A stretch of DNA of 64,000 nucleotides, taken from positions 5,522,818 through 5,586,817 of the forward strand of contig JAGGNK010012559.1 of the NCBI GenBank assembly GCA_017590115.1. The letters run 5' to 3'. Of this stretch, positions 21,334 to 35,319 are shown piece after piece; position 1 is the first letter of the stretch; each line of letters starts with the position of its first letter. The notes under the pieces were generated by a model. The model saw nothing but the letters and a program-made list of their open reading frames with translations. It had not been told where the DNA came from and made no database searches. The position numbers and the translations under genes were made by a program. This stretch comes from Montifringilla adamsi (taxonomy: Eukaryota > Chordata > Aves > Passeriformes > Passeridae).

Positions 21334-24300
21334 CCCTGCCTGGCCCCCAGCCAGCAGACAGACGTGCTGTAACCAAGTGGCACCGGGCCCAGGGTTTCCA
21401 GGAGGGCTGAGCTCCCATCCCAGCTCCGGAGGGGCCCAGATCTCCACGGCACTCCACACGTGCTGGGTGCACCCAGGGTCTGGGCTCTTGTGAAATCCCA
21501 GCCTGGCTGAGGGTGGCTGAGTGCTTGAAATTCCTCCCAGCTGCCCGGCCCTCCTTCCTCACTGAAAAAAGAGGGGAATTGAGCAATTCCAGGAGTGTTC
21601 TGAGCCTGGGGAGCCCAGGTAGAACCCAGGGCAGCCACACAGGGCATGAGGCTGCTGGCACTGCCAAGCTGCTGCCTGGCACCGCCGAGAGCTCAGAGTT
21701 TTGATGACAGGACTGCTGAGATCAGTCCATGGCACATTTACACCACAGCAGGGTCTGGCCAGAATCCTGATACTGGGAGAATACTCTCCCACCCCCGCTG
21801 CTATCAGGCCCAGCCCTCAGATGACAAGAATTTAATTTAAAGGCTCAATCTCTTGTCTGAACAGCTCCCTCCCTCCCCCACTCTGATGAGAGGAAAGTCT
21901 TTCGGAGAGGCATCCAGGCGAGTGGGAAAGCTCTGGAGAGAGCTGTCTCTTGCCCTTTAGCCATCCAGAGAGGAAGAGCTCATCTGAATGAAATGAGGAT
22001 CAATCAGAGAGAGGCATGGGAAAAGCTGGGAAAAGGAGCCTCCAGTGATGTATATTCATGGGGGGGAAAACCTCCCCCAGACATGCAGGAGCTTTGATGA
22101 AAACCCTCCCAGCTGTGCTGGGCCTTTGAAGTGACACAGCAGAAGGGAATTCACGATTAGCCAAGAGATAGAAGCAGATGAGTTCTCAATCAGCTGAATC
22201 CTCCTCTTTAGGACAGACTTTCAAGCTCACTTTTTATAACTCCTTCCAAAATTAATGAGAATCCTCTGCACGGCACCCCAGCCTCCTTCTCCCCTGCTTC
22301 CTCCCCCACCCCTGATAACCTACAAAGGCAGAATCCCATTCCCAGAGGGCAGGGGATGGGGTGGCCTTGGTGTTTTGTGCTGCAGAGGATAACTGGAAGA
22401 AGCCTTGAACCCTTATCAGGGAATAAAATGCTGATGCAAATGAGTTACTCTTCTTTTTTTAACCAAAAATGTGGTTTCTGAGACACAGGGATTGAGTTGA
22501 AGTGTCAGCATTTCATCAGCAGTGTGTCTCCCACTCGTATCTGCTCCCCTAATCTGAATCTTTCAAAGCTGAGTCTAAAACCTGTGCTCTGGCTGGGTTA
22601 GAGCTGGTTTTAGCTGGGAGAGCCTTTGCAGGGGATGGGAGGGATGGATCCCCAACACTGCAGTGGGATTCTGGATCCCCACATGGACCTGCTACCCAGG
22701 GATTGAACCCCATCCCTGGAGTTTACAGGAGCACCACAGAGGATTTTTACTGCTGGGAGGTTCCTCTGTTCAAAGGTCTGTTCTTTCCAAAATGCAGAAA
22801 TGCACTTTCACCTGAGCTGGGTGACCTGCTAAGCACAAAGCCCTAAAGTTCCTCCTAGGATAAAGCTCCAGGAGTGCCCAGGAACCCAAGCCCAGGTCAT
22901 TTATGCCCTTGGTGCCCCTTCCCCGAGGGTGGCTCCTTAATGGGAAGAGGCAGATGCAATCAGCCAAGTCAGATGTGTTTAACACACTTCAAGGTGTGTT
23001 GGCAGCCCCAGATGATCAAAGCCTCCCTTGTGATGCAGTGGCATTGCCAGGGTGTTTTCTTTTAACTCTATCAGATAAGTCCAGAGAAAATCAGTTTTGA
23101 TGTTGTAAGAAACCAATTTGGGAATGGTCAGAGACAAAAAGTTGCTCAAGAGTTCAGTTAACTGAGAGCAGGGGCATTGCCAAGGCTGAGAGGGAAATTG
23201 CTCCTATTTCTGCTTCTTTTAGTGCTGATTTTCACCTTCTTCAGTGACTTTACAAGCTCACAGCTGAATTGGAAGTGTGAAATGTCAGAGATTTGAAATG
23301 GGAGGTCTTCATCTCTGAGAATCACCCTAAAGCCTCCACCCAAAAAGATGAATCTTCCCAGGCTCTGGAGTGCCAATGGGGCCTGGGCACAGGCACCCAG
23401 CAAGGAGGAAATGTCCTCCCGGGTGCCTTTGTGCTCCTAGGAATGTGTTTGCATTAAAATACACATTTCTTACACAGGTTTGTTGTGCAGGAGGTGTCTG
23501 GGGTTAACCTGGAGGTGAGACACATGTGGGAACACAAAATCTTTATGGCCAGGCTTGGGTGCATCAAACTCAGCCCAGTGGGGTCCCGATATGATCCTTT
23601 TTCCCTGCTGCCACTGGTTCCTCATGGATCCAGCTCGTCCTGATAGCTGCTTATCAGTGGTCATTTCCTGCCTGACCCGTTCTGGGATTTTGCACTTTTC
23701 TGTCCCCTTCTTTGAGAACATTTTGTGTTTTGTGTTTGCCAGCCTTCCTCTGGCAGTGTCTCAGAAGTGTGAATTCAAAATGAGCCACTCAAATCCCTTT
23801 GGATTCCATTAGAATTGGAGGCTCAATTTGAATCAAAAATCCAATGGCATTCTTTGGATTTACTGTAATTTAATGGAAAGTGATTTCAGATTAAATGACT
23901 TGGTTATGATTTTGCCCTGAGTTCACTGCCATTTTACTGACCTAGATTAAATTATATTCATGAACTCAGATTATTCCCCTGAATTCCACCAAGCTCTGGG
24001 AGTTTCAGGACCCATCTGAACTGACTCCTCTGGACCTCCAGACTCTTTCACATCCTTCAGCAGCTTGGGAGAGGAGTGAGGCAGCTGGGAGTGGAGGAGG
24101 TGCTGGTGTGACCTTTGTGAAATACCCCAAAACAGCCACTCTGCCTTCCTGGGAGAGCAGAGGGACACTTCTGTGGCCTCTGAGTGGGGAGAGAGGAGCA
24201 GCAGCTCACAGGGGCCTCAGGTCATTCTTCCAGCTGCCACGGGGCAGGCAGGGATTTCCCGTCACTGTCCTTCAGGAACAGCTCTGTCCCAGCTGGCTCA

Positions 24301-24872
24301 GTGGAACATCAGCCCTGCTGCCACCAGATGTGTCCTGTCCCCAAGCCACAGCAGCCTCTGGTACCCAGGATGGTCCCTGGCACCTCCCAGGTGTGGGGAA
24401 AGGTGGAAAATGAGGAGGAGGGAAGGAGCCCAAGCCCCAGGCAGCCTTGTCCTGGACATTGCCACTGAAACCTGAGCACAGGAGCAGGACACAGCTGCTT
24501 TTGACACAAATCCCACAGAATCCTGCAGCAAGTGGGCCAAACCCTCTGCCCTCACCCCAGAAATTGCTTTTTCCTCCTGGTGGACCTTGCTTAGAAGCTT
24601 TTTCTCCCCCTCACAGCCTCTCTGTTAGGGCAGGGGCTGTGCCTGCTCCCTGTCGTGCTCATGCATGAGAAGATCTTTAGAAAGGCAGGAGACACCTTCC
24701 CCTTACAGCAGCCAACAAAAATGTCACGTCTTGAGAAAATGAAATGAAATCTAAAGTGTCACCTGTCCTGCAAAAATAATCCAGGCAGAGTTTTTAAAGG
24801 GGCCTCGGGTTTTCAGTTCTAACCCTTCTTGAAAAGAACTAAGGGGGAAAAAATCAGGTCTCGGTGCTTTAA

Positions 24873-24893
24873 TTTTTTTTTTTTTTTTTTTTT
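24873..24893 (+). repeat. Poly-T run (21)
   Basis: An unbroken run of 21 T in the intergenic DNA. No retroposon is recognisable next to it. Confidence 0.9.
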
Positions 24894-25919
24894 GCGGTGG
24901 GTTTGTAGACACAAAGACAACATTGGAACTGTGCCCTGAGCTCTGCTGAGTGCAGAAATGTGGCAGTTGGAACCTGCTGGTGTTTGTTCACACCGGGATA
25001 CACCTCAGGAGAGTGACTGAGAGCACCCAGGGGGCTGGCCAGGGACAGAAGAGTTATTTCAGCCTCAGGAGAGCAGCTTTGTCCTCTGCCAAGTGGTTCT
25101 GCTGGGAAAGCTCTGAAAGAGCCTTTCAGGCTTGGTTTCCAGCCCAGCCCAAAGCAGAATTGTGTGGAAAGCATGGGAACAGCAAGGGCTGCTTTGGGAA
25201 TGCCTTACACGAGGCATTGCCCCCCAAGGCAGCATTACTGAAGTGCCATTAAACGCTAGATTTTTGTCACTACAAATCTTGGACATGGCAAAGGGAGTTC
25301 TGTGTTCCTCATGGATCTAACCATTGGGTTTTCCTTCCTCCTCTTTCTGGTTTTGGACAAGCCACCACCCTGTTGGAGCAGTATTTCCCCCATTATATAA
25401 AGTATGTAAAAAAACTTTATGGTAAAATAATTTTTTTATAGCTGTTGTTTAAAAGAAATAAATACCAAAGACAATTTTCCTTTAAATTTTCGCCCCTCTT
25501 TCTGAGTAAAAATAGAAAATCAATTTTTAAAAATTGTTTCCCACCCTGTGTGTTAGAGATTTCTTCTGGAGATGAACGGGGCTGTTTGAGTGGTAATTAT
25601 ATATTTATAGTTTTACATCACCAGCCCTCATTTCTACAGGGTCAGTGCCTTGAATTGAATAAAAGTACTTTTTTTCCTTGGCTAAGCCACGTGGGTTTTT
25701 CACCTGTTTCCCGCAGCCTCTGCAAAACAAGGCGAGGGATTACAAAAGCACAACCAGCAGCGAGCAGCCCATTAGCTGCTCTAATTAACCTCATTAGGGC
25801 ACTCAGGGGCGCTGGGGCCGCGCTCTTTGTGGGTTCCTGGAGCCCTGCAGGACAAACAGCCCCGCCCTGGGCACCGCGGGGTGGGCACGGGGCGCTCCTG
25901 CCCTGGCACCTGCGGGGTG

Positions 25920-26441
25920 CCCGGGGGTGCCCGGGGGTGTGCGGAGCTCCCCGGGCAAGAGAGGGAACCTCTGTCCCTGTTTGGGGCAGGGGATGGGGCT
26001 GAGTCCCCCGGGGGTGTCCAGAGCTCCCCAGGCACAGAGAGGGAGCCTCTGTCCCCTCTGTCCCCTCTGTCCCTGTTTGGGGCAGGGGATGGGGCTGAGC
26101 CCCCTGTGGGGTCCAGAGCTCTCCAGAGGGATCCTCTGTCCCTGTTTGGGGCAGGGGTGGTGCTGAGCCCCCTGGGAGTGTCTGGAGCTCTCCAGAGGGA
26201 TCCTCTGTCCCTGTTTGGGGCAGGGGTGGTGCTGAGCCCCCTGGGAGTGTCTGGAGCTCTCCAGAGGGATCCTCTGTCCCTGTTTGGGGCACAGGGTGGT
26301 GCTGAGCCCCCGGGAGCTCTCCAGAGGGATTCTCTGTCGCTGTTTGGGGCAGGGATGGGGCTGATCCCCCCCAGGGGTGTCTGGAGCTCTCCAGAGGGAT
26401 CCTCTGTCCCTGTTTGGGGCAGGGGTGGTGCTGAGCCCCCC
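25920..26441 (+). repeat. GC-rich minisatellite of about 60-80 bp units
   Basis: Seven to eight copies of a unit containing CTCTGTCCCTGTTTGGGGCA, GGGGCTGAGCCCCC and GGAGCTCTCCAGAGGGATC. Units at about 25969, 26050, 26141, 26203, 26271, 26331 and 26400 differ in length, and copy 2 holds an inner CCCCTCTGT triplication. The array makes long open frames on both strands with repeating peptides (292 codons on minus, 285 on plus), which I do not regard as genes. Confidence 0.9.
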
Positions 26442-27717
26442 AGGCCATGCCCCAGCAGCCATGCTCTGCCATCACAGCAGATCCCATTCCCTGTCCCTCT
26501 CCATGCCCTCTCCATCCCATCTCATCCTGCCCTTACCCAGCAGCAGGCACTGAGCACAGGAAACCTTTCCTGCTGTCTGAAGGAGAGCTGGACCTGCCCA
26601 AACCCAGGAGGTCAGGGCCTTCCACTGCCCCTTCCCTTGGATGATTTGAAATCCCCATTCCTGGCATTAAATCTCTCAGTGTGAAACCCTCCGTGGGCAC
26701 ATCTGAGGAGAGAACAGAAACGTGGCACCCCTCTAGTTAGAGCCCAGAGGAGAGCAGAGTGCAGCAGCCATGGGCTGTCTGTTGTGAAAGAGGATTTTTA
26801 GCAGCCAAACCTGTAGTTATGAAATGAAGCCTGCCTCAAATATACCAGAGGAGGATCATAGAGCCACTTACTATAATTACTGCTAATGACACTGACACTT
26901 ACCCATACGTTAGCTCCCTATAAACCTTTTTTATTCCCTGTGCAGACAATGAATAATCAGCACCCTCCATCCCTGCCTTTTGCAGGATTACATCATGTTC
27001 CCTGGGACAAAAACCATCTCTTTGAACAGCACTTGCACCCAGGTTCCAGGGATTGAGTACCACTGTAATAAAAGCTTGTCAGAATTGCCAGTGAATTCAT
27101 TAAGATCAGGAGGGACAAGTTATCTGTAGGGCAAAACTGTTCCCAGTGGACCTTTTCATTAGCTTTTTATTGCAGTGTAATTTTCTAGGGTGTCATTTCA
27201 CTTTATGGAGGAAATCTGTTTTAAGCTTGTTTCTTTTGCCACTCAAATTGTAGGGCACGAGTTGAGGGGCTCTGCTGGGAGAGTTCTGCTGTTTCTGGAT
27301 GTTTTGGCATCCACCTGCAGCTGTTTCCCTGTGAAATACCTTTCTCCTACCTGTGTTTTGGCACCTTCTCAGCCCTACGTGAGTGAAATGCCTCTCTCAG
27401 CCTTGATTAGGCATCAGGCATTTGCTTGTGAAAACAACAGCTCCCTTTGCCCTTCCAACATCATTTTTCCTCCAGACAAAATTGGATTTATTGCATAAAC
27501 AACGTGTTCACTATAGCTAAGGTGAGTTGGTGGTTAAAAGCAGCTGTGGTTTACATCCCTTTTCAGCCCACCAAAGCCCAGCCCTCTGCTTTGGGCTGCT
27601 GCATTCCCGCTGACAGCAGTAATTTCTAGTGACAGATACAGAAATGTCCTTAGGGAAAATACAATATTGATGGAAGTTTCCTGTGGGAAAAAAGGTTTTT
27701 TTTTCTTCTTCTTATTC

Positions 27718-27786
27718 TTTTTTTTTTTTTTTCTAAGTGCTTTCACCTTTTCTGTTTGTTTTTTGGTTGTTTTGTTTTTTTTTTTC
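27718..27786 (+). repeat. T-rich low-complexity tract
   Basis: Two T runs (15 at 27718-27732, 11 near 27776-27786) separated by a T/G-rich segment. Confidence 0.8.
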
Positions 27787-29534
27787 TCTCTAAGGACAGT
27801 TTCATGACAGGTGTTAAAAATCTCTTCATCCTCTTAATTCCCCCATGGTTTTCCCTGCACCTCACGAGGAACAATCAAGTTCTTTTAGGATCAAAGCTGA
27901 AAAATTGGCTGTGCTTTCCAACTGTACTGGATGGAAGTGCCAGCTGTGGTGTGGATTTGCTGCAATCACTGGAAAGGCCACACCTCTGTATGAAACACTT
28001 GTCTTTTGCATAGCAAGTGATACTGGGAGTTAAGTTGGATTGCACAATTCAGACTCTAATCTTGACAGCAACGATAGCATCAATTCTGAGTCAGAACCCT
28101 GTTTTCCTGTATCTCAGAGACAGGATATTTTTTGCACGGCAAATGGCAAGAATTTACATGTATGTAAATGAGTTTAATCTTGATCCCACCGCTCTTGAGT
28201 GAGTCCTGGGTCAGGGAAGTCTCCCACTGGATGCAAATGGCTCTTTATGAATCCCAGGAGGAACAAAGGTGGTACAGCCCTGCTTGAACCACCCCAAAAT
28301 CCGAGGGATTGCAGTAAACAAAGGGGAGGAGACTCGCAGGGGAGGAGGGAAGTTACAACAGCACAGATCCTGAGATTCACCTGTTGTTCTAAACCAAATG
28401 GTTGGGTCATAGTGCAGAACCCAAAAATTTCATTAAAACAACATTGGGAGGTGATAACATTGGGAGAGCAGGTAAATCAGCAGTGTCAGAGCACGGAAAT
28501 GAGTAAGGGAAGAGCTGCCCACAGCTCCAAGCAGTCAGCAACTGCCCAGCTCAGGCCACCCTGCCCAAACCTCACCTGTGAGCCAACAAAAAGTGCAGCT
28601 CTCAGCCTGGGAGTCCATCAGCCTCAGGAAAACCCCAGGAGCTTGTGCTGGCAGCCACAAACATCACCACTCTGTCTCTGTTTGTCTCATTGACCACCAC
28701 AATTTCACTAAACTCAACAATTTTCTTGGCCTGGAAACAGCTTGAAATTTATTGCTTGGAGTCAGATGTGGATGTGTCTGAGTGCCCATCTCTGCTCTGC
28801 AGTGCTAGCAGGTGGTTCAGGGAAGATAACACATCTCACTTGGGATCTTTGCCTTCCCGAGGTGCACTGTGGATCCTGGAGAGGGAGAACGCCCCTCACG
28901 GCCTGGCTGAGCCCAGGGAAATGCTCTCATCTGCAGGAGTGCTCCTCACAGCCTCACACAGTCAGCATTTCTGCTCTGCCCTGAAAATTTTTGATCTTTT
29001 TAACTGGATTTGCCCCTTGATGCCACTCCCAGAATGTTTTCTTTGAAACAACATGGAAGAAAATCATTAATTGATACATTTACTGACTTGCCTTTGTGTA
29101 TTTTGCTGTAATAATAGCAACTATTACCTCTGATAATGAGGAAATGTGTCTTAATGGGAACTTAATTGCTGTTGCAGCACAGGACCCCTGTCTGGAGCTG
29201 GAGCAGCTCAGAAATCCCTGTCCAAAGAGCTCAGCTACGATGGGATGTGTCATCAACCTGTTCCTGTAGCTTTCTTGCTTCTCCTTGGAGTGTTTGGTGC
29301 TAGAATTCCTGGGTTTTGTTTTGATCAGGCCAGTGACTAATATATTTATGCTGTAATTGCTGCTTGTTTCTCTCTGTTTGATTACAGTGTGCGTGGTGTG
29401 AGGAGCAGAAGGTTGATGGCACATGGAGCAATCCCTTGTTTTGGTTCTAGCTGATGAAGCTGTGCAGGGGAAGTGACAAACACCCCTCTGGGAGTCTGGA
29501 TGAAGCTCTCAGCTGTGTCATTGTCTCCTGACAT

Positions 29535-29870
29535 CTCCACAGTTCCCTGACAGGAGGGTGCAGCCAGCTGGGGTCAGGAACAGGGACAGGAGCAGAGGGA
29601 ATGGCCCAGGGCAGGCTCGGGGTGGACACCAGCAGGAATTTGCCCATGGAAAAGGTGCTCAGGCCTTGGCAGGGGCTGCCCAGGGAGGTTTGGAGTGCCC
29701 ATCCCTGGAGGTGTCCAAGGAAGGGCTGGAGGTGGCACTCAGAGCTCTGGGCTGGGGACAAGGTGGGCATTGCTCACAAGCTGACTCGATGACCTTGGAG
29801 ATATTTTTCCACCTTAATCATTCCATGAGTTTGTGATTCTGTGGCTCCATGAGTTTGTGATTCTGTGGTT
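29535..29870 (+). mobile_element. CR1 LINE fragment, intergenic
   Basis: A CR1 copy from CCTGACAGGAGGGTGCAG to the tail. Its 3' tail has become two copies of a 24-bp unit containing CATGAGTTTGTGATTCTGTG (29822-29870), an expansion of the usual ATTCTGTG tail. Confidence 0.87.
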
Positions 29871-32800
29871 CTAAGTTGGGTCTTTTTTTGGAAACATTTT
29901 CAGCAGGATTCCCCAGGACATTTCTCCTCTGTGGATCCTGGAAACCTTTGGATCCTGTTTGAATCATGCCTGCATTTTGAACAAACTTCCCTCCAAATAA
30001 ACCAGCTGGGATGGAAGGAAAGAGACTTTTCCTCCAAGTTCTGTATAAAATCATCCTCAGAGAGCCTGGGCTCTGGGATGATGCTGGAATTCCTGGGTTT
30101 CTCCCTGGCCATGAGGAGCTTTGGGCTGGGATCTGGAGGGAGGAGCTGGAGGGACAGAGCCGCTGCTCAGGGCTCCCTACAGTTACTTTAATTGGGACAC
30201 AGGATCCCGTGTGTTCATTAGAAACTGATGCTTATTACAATTAACCATACACTGAAATTAATTACTGGGAAGAAAAATTACGGCTGTGTTGATCCATCCA
30301 TGAGGAGGAGAGCAGAAATTCCCTCTGTGGCACTTTCCTCTCTTGCCATTTTGCTGATTCCCAGGAGGTTCCCAGTGAATGCTGGGGGTGACAGTTGGAT
30401 GTATTTACCTGATGTAATTCATTCCCCTCTGCAGCCCCATCTCCAAACAACAAAGCAGGAGACAATAACTGCTCAGGCAGCCCTTAATCCACCCCATCAG
30501 GGCAGAGACGCTCTGAACTGGCCTGACAGGAATGATGAGCGACAGAGCTGGGGCCCTGCAGGGAAAGCTGGTCCCAAAAACCACCTAATCCCTCTGGATC
30601 CCCGTGGCTTTGGGGCTGCTGGAAGTGTTCTGGGGCACAAGATCTTGTGGGGGCTCTTGAATCCTGATGTCTAGGGTTTAATCTGTTTATTACAGGGGAG
30701 CGTGTGCCTGAGACCTCGTCAAAATGGGATTGGTCTGGATGTGGGGATTCACTCAAAGGAGACAGGAAAACTGAGCCAAAGGGATTCATCCCATAGGTAA
30801 ATGTTGAAAGCTACTTCCAGGATCATTTCTGCCCTCAATTTTATGCATTTTTTTAGTGTAAATTGATAAAATCTCATTACTCTTGTCCAGATTTTATCAT
30901 CAAAAGCAGGGGAGAGGCAGAGATTTCTATGGAAAGAGCAGTGTCACCCTCAGGACTAGAGCAGCAGAAGACACTTGGCATTCAAAGCACAAAAATGCAA
31001 ATTCAGGTATTCAGGGATTAATAACTGATCAGCTACAAACAGGGAGCATTTAATTTGGACACAACAAAAGCAGAGAGGGGCCTGGGAGTGCTGTGGTGAT
31101 CTCTGAGCTCTGGCAGGAGGAAAAGACACTTTTCAGAGGAAGGACAATTGTGATGTAATGAATTTGAAGTGAATTTAGGATGACACTGACTGATTTTTCT
31201 GCCCACCACAGATGAAACGTTTTGGAGACACCCAGCAAACCCCCTGCCCTCCCAGTGGATGGGGAGGGTTCAGGAGGAAGAGGAGCCCAAATCCAGCCAC
31301 AGATCCAGTCTTCAACCACCAAAGGTGGGAATTTAAAATCAGTCCCAGTGGCTTGTCCAGTGCAGGACCTTTGTCTTTTACCTGGTATTTCCATGGATGG
31401 TGAAACTCCTGCAGAACATACCCAGCCACTTGAGCAATGCTGTGAATGGGAGGAAAAATTCCTCCCTTGCCACCAGCTCGTGCCCTCAAGCAGGAGCTTT
31501 CATTACCCCCATTTTTCCCCTTGGGGTACAGGACTGCCAGTGTTATTTGCAGTTGTAAAACTTTCCAACTCAAGTTTGAAACCCAAACGTTGTTGTTTGT
31601 CTCAGTCTCCTTCCTGCAGCTGCAAATTCCTGTGCTCTGGACACAGCTCCTGTAGGAGCCACCCTGTCAGGAAACACTGGGGAAATTGTGGGATTAATTT
31701 AGCTTTATCTGTTCTTTGGTTCTAGATTTTATATTCATTTAAAATAAATAAGGTTGAGAACTCCCTTCCCCCCCTTTTCCCTTCCCAGCTGAGGGGTTTG
31801 CAAGGGTCTGGAGAGAAACACATAAAATCTTTTTATTCCAAAGGAAAAATACTGTGGAAAGCAGGAGCACCCACGAGGATGCCCAGGAGTGGCTGCTGTG
31901 GTAGGAGAGGGAAGCACAAGCAGGTTCTTCAGCACATGGCATGTCCTGTGAGCCAGCACTGGCAGCCAGTGTGGCAGGGAAGGTGTGAGTTACTCTGTAC
32001 TTGGTATTTCTGTGGAGTAGTCCACACAGAAGGGAAAGGAACAGGATGGGGAAAGGAAGAGATCCAGGGATTTGCTGCCATCCCTCCCCCGAGTTTCTGC
32101 TCCCACAGGAACTGGAGCTGCTGTAGGGGCCCCCAGCAATATCTGTGTTTGTTCTTTCCCTGGATTTGAGGAAGCACCAGGGAGGGAAGGGGCTCAACAT
32201 TGAGTAAAGGAAGGTCCTCAGTGGCCTGGGATGGGACAAAAGCAGGGAGGCACTGACACCCCTGCCAGCTGCTGCTACACACAGCTCCACAGGCTCTCTC
32301 ACTTTAGTCGAGTTTGTTCTTTTTCCTGGTCCTGCTTTGTCTTTTTTCTGCCCTGCTCCCCTCCTGGCAGTGAGGCACTGCCTGGGATTGATGCTTTGCT
32401 GCCAGGGAAGCCCTGCTGGGTTCATTGGCTCTCCAAAAGCAAAGCGTGGCAGGGATGCAGGGGCAGAGAACAGAGTGATGGGAGCAGGGATGGATCCAGC
32501 AGTGCTGGGCTGCCCTCATCCTGCAGCCAGAGACCTCTGAGACCTCCCAGGACAGGCAGGGGACTCCCAGAGCCCAGCTGAAGGCTGAGGATGTCTCTCC
32601 CTACTTGGCTCCCCCACCATCCCAGCTTTTTCCATGGCAGGGGGATCCCTGAAGCAAACCAGACCAAACCTGGCCCTGGTTGTCCCCTGAAAACTCAGGC
32701 TCAGTGTCAGGACGTGCTCTGGGAGCAGAGGAACCAGAGCTGGTGCTGGGGGGTGTGGAAGAGGCTCAGGCTGTGCCCTTCAGTGCCACGAGCACACCCA

Positions 32801-35319
32801 GCAATCCCCAGTGTGATGTTTTTACTTTCATCAGGGCTCTCCAGATGTGGAGGGCCCCTCTCAGATGCTGGGCAGCGATAACTCAGGACACGTAAATAAA
32901 TCCATGTCTGCAGAGATGCCGGCTCCGATTGGGGCTGGAAACTGCAGCATTTGGAGCTCTCATTTCCATGATCAGATGGGGAAGGGAGGCAGCTTGGTAA
33001 CAAAGGGTGCAGCTGCCTGCCCCACAAACTGACTCGAGATCAACAGATTCCCTCTGCCCCCGAGGTGCTGCGGTCTTTAATCTGCAGCTCCATGGAGATG
33101 CTCCACGCCATTAGCACCTCTGCTCATTACTCCCTCTCGCTCCATTCTTACCCAAAGCCCTCCAGACAAAAGGGGAGACGTTTAAAGCTCCGTTTTCTGC
33201 GGCAGTTTTACCCCGCCTCTCCTTTCTCCCTGGCTCTGAGAATCTCCCAGATTTGTTTGTGGTTTTCATTTTTTCACAGGAAGTTCAGACTTTCCTTTCC
33301 CATATTAGGAACGTCTGTAATTCCGTCTCCTACACATCCATTTTGCCATCCTTCAAAAAGTTTTCCTCCACACCTTTCTGCATCCCAGCCCCAGCTGGTT
33401 ATGATCTTGTTCTCCCACTGGGTGGCTGCTCCTGTGTTTATTTGCAAAACTGGATGGAGGTCTTTTAAGAGGAAGATATTTTCATTTAATTTCAAGCTGT
33501 TCTTGCTCCAAAGAGAGGCAGAAGCTTTGCAAAAGGAAGATCTGAGGATTAATTCCCCCAGTCCCAGCCAGAATCTGAAAACAGCAGTTGTTATCTTGGC
33601 TCTGCTGCTCTCTCAGCTGTGACTCTGTTTTCCCAGTTATCAATAGAATCAATAATTGATAAATATCCCAGGGATGCTGGGATCTTTGATTATGTAGAGC
33701 ATTTCCAATCTGCAGCTCTCTGAGGCAGAGCTAACTTTTATTGTCCAGAGGAAAAAAAATATTCTGGAGGAAGCCCTGGCTCTTCCCAAGAGAGAAGGAG
33801 TAAAGGGATGGGGATCAATTCCTCTGAACCACAGACTCCCGGGGGATTTGCATGGCTGCTGCGGGTGGTAACTGGGAAAAGGAGGATTTTCAGTTGGTTT
33901 GAACTGCTTTTGTAGAGAAGAATGGAAAATTTAGAGAGCTCCTCATCCAAGAGAGGCTGAAAACTCCTAATGGCTGGAAATGGGTCAACACTGGGGTGGA
34001 AGAAGTCAACAAAGACTTGCTGCAACTTTCATGTCAGTTCCTTTGTGACTGTACCCCTGTGGGGTGTTCAGGGATGGGTCAGCTCCCGAGAATAATCCTG
34101 GAACTGGTGAATTTTAAGGAGCCCTGATTTTAATTCATATAGTTTAGTTTCTGTGGTTTACATCAAAAGACACCAAAATGCTGGGAAAACCTCTGGAGCA
34201 GCCACACCTCAGTTTTGAGCAGGGCAGTTCATTCACCCTCCTCCCGAGCTCTTCCTTTTAAGCTGTAGTAATTGTTTTAATAAACAAAACAGTTTTCTTT
34301 CCAGAGCATTCTGCCCTTTTAGCTGCCAGTCCCTTACTGTGTCTCCCTATGGTATGATTCGTTTTGTTTTTCCTTCCTCTGACTTAGTTTTTAGATTTTT
34401 GTTGAGTTTGAGATTTTTTTTTGGAGTCCAGTCCTTTCTCAGAGACATTCATTGCTCTCAGCTCTCCAAATCCTTCAGCTGGACACCCAGACAGGGCAGG
34501 GAGCTCTAAAAATGGGGAATTGCTGCCTGCTTACCCACTCTACATGCACAAATTGACATTTCTATGTGCAAGTGCAGCTCCTTGGATATGTAACTACTTA
34601 GGTGTATATTTAATTTCTCTTTCAGATTCTCCACCAGTTCTTTCTGCCACTTTCACTTGCTGCAAATTAGGGTCAGTGTAATTAAACTGCATCTTCAGTG
34701 AAAACTGCTCTGAGCAAGGAGAGAATTGGGTTTATTGCCTGTGTGCTGTGCTGGGGTCATTGACTTTGCTGCATATTTGGGATTTTTTGCTGTTCCCAGT
34801 GTAGGAAATACCTGCCCAAAGCCACCCCCAGTGGGGCAGCAGGAAGGTGCCACCACCAGAACCCCGCGTGGTGCTGACGAGTGAATTCCACATGGAGCTT
34901 GGAGAAGTGATGATTAATTTCCAGCAGTCCCAGAGAGGAAATTATCCTCGTTAAATCAGTCCAGGCGAATTTCAGCCCTTGCATAAAAGGCAGCCTAATT
35001 GCCGTGGTGAATGGAGGATGAAGTGCAGGACAGTGACAGGAAGTTCACACACGCCTGGCGCTGTCATTAGCGATTGCACAAGAGCCTGAAATGTTTACTC
35101 ACCCGGCCAATAACATGTTTGTGCTCCCTCTTTATTTGGCTTTTTTGACCTTTAATTGCAGCGGGAAGGGGGAAAACCTCCAGCCTCGGTGCAGGGTCCC
35201 TGTCAGGTGCTCAGCCCCAATTCCACAGCAAAGAGCCAGGTCTGTCAGTGCTGGGGAACACCGAGTGGGGTTTGCTGTTATTTCCACCCTGCCCTACTTT
35301 GTGTGTCACCAACCCCGGC

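Larger units (their letters stand above)
15545..25919. other. Intergenic DNA, IFNLR1-proximal part
   Basis: It holds the IFNLR1 upstream region, the CAT microsatellite, the CpG patch at 16780-16990, a second CpG-rich patch at about 19440-19620, a CR1 copy at 19942-20354, the GAGCT repeat and a poly-T run. No defensible coding exon. Confidence 0.7.
26442..35319. other. Intergenic DNA, middle part
   Basis: It holds T-rich tracts and one CR1 copy (29535-29870). Repeat-free AT-rich stretches such as 26800-27200 and 32830-33300 look like ordinary unique DNA and could hold enhancers. A 228-codon minus-strand open frame (31739-32425) has no recognisable domain. Confidence 0.6.

Noticed and set aside
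21840..22330. Possible conserved enhancer between IFNLR1 and GRHL3
   Set aside because: It reads as repeat-free unique DNA, but conservation cannot be judged from one sequence. A whole-genome alignment of birds would decide.
25642..26520. 292-codon minus and 285-codon plus open frames
   Set aside because: Both are produced by the GC-rich minisatellite; peptides repeat in several frames and match nothing.
28770..28800. ATGTGGATG as the alternative GRHL3 first exon
   Set aside because: The following codons do not continue like the human alternative N-terminus, and the position is 17 kb upstream with no promoter features.
31739..32425. 228-codon minus-strand open frame
   Set aside because: No recognisable domain; mixed low-complexity composition; no supporting exons nearby.
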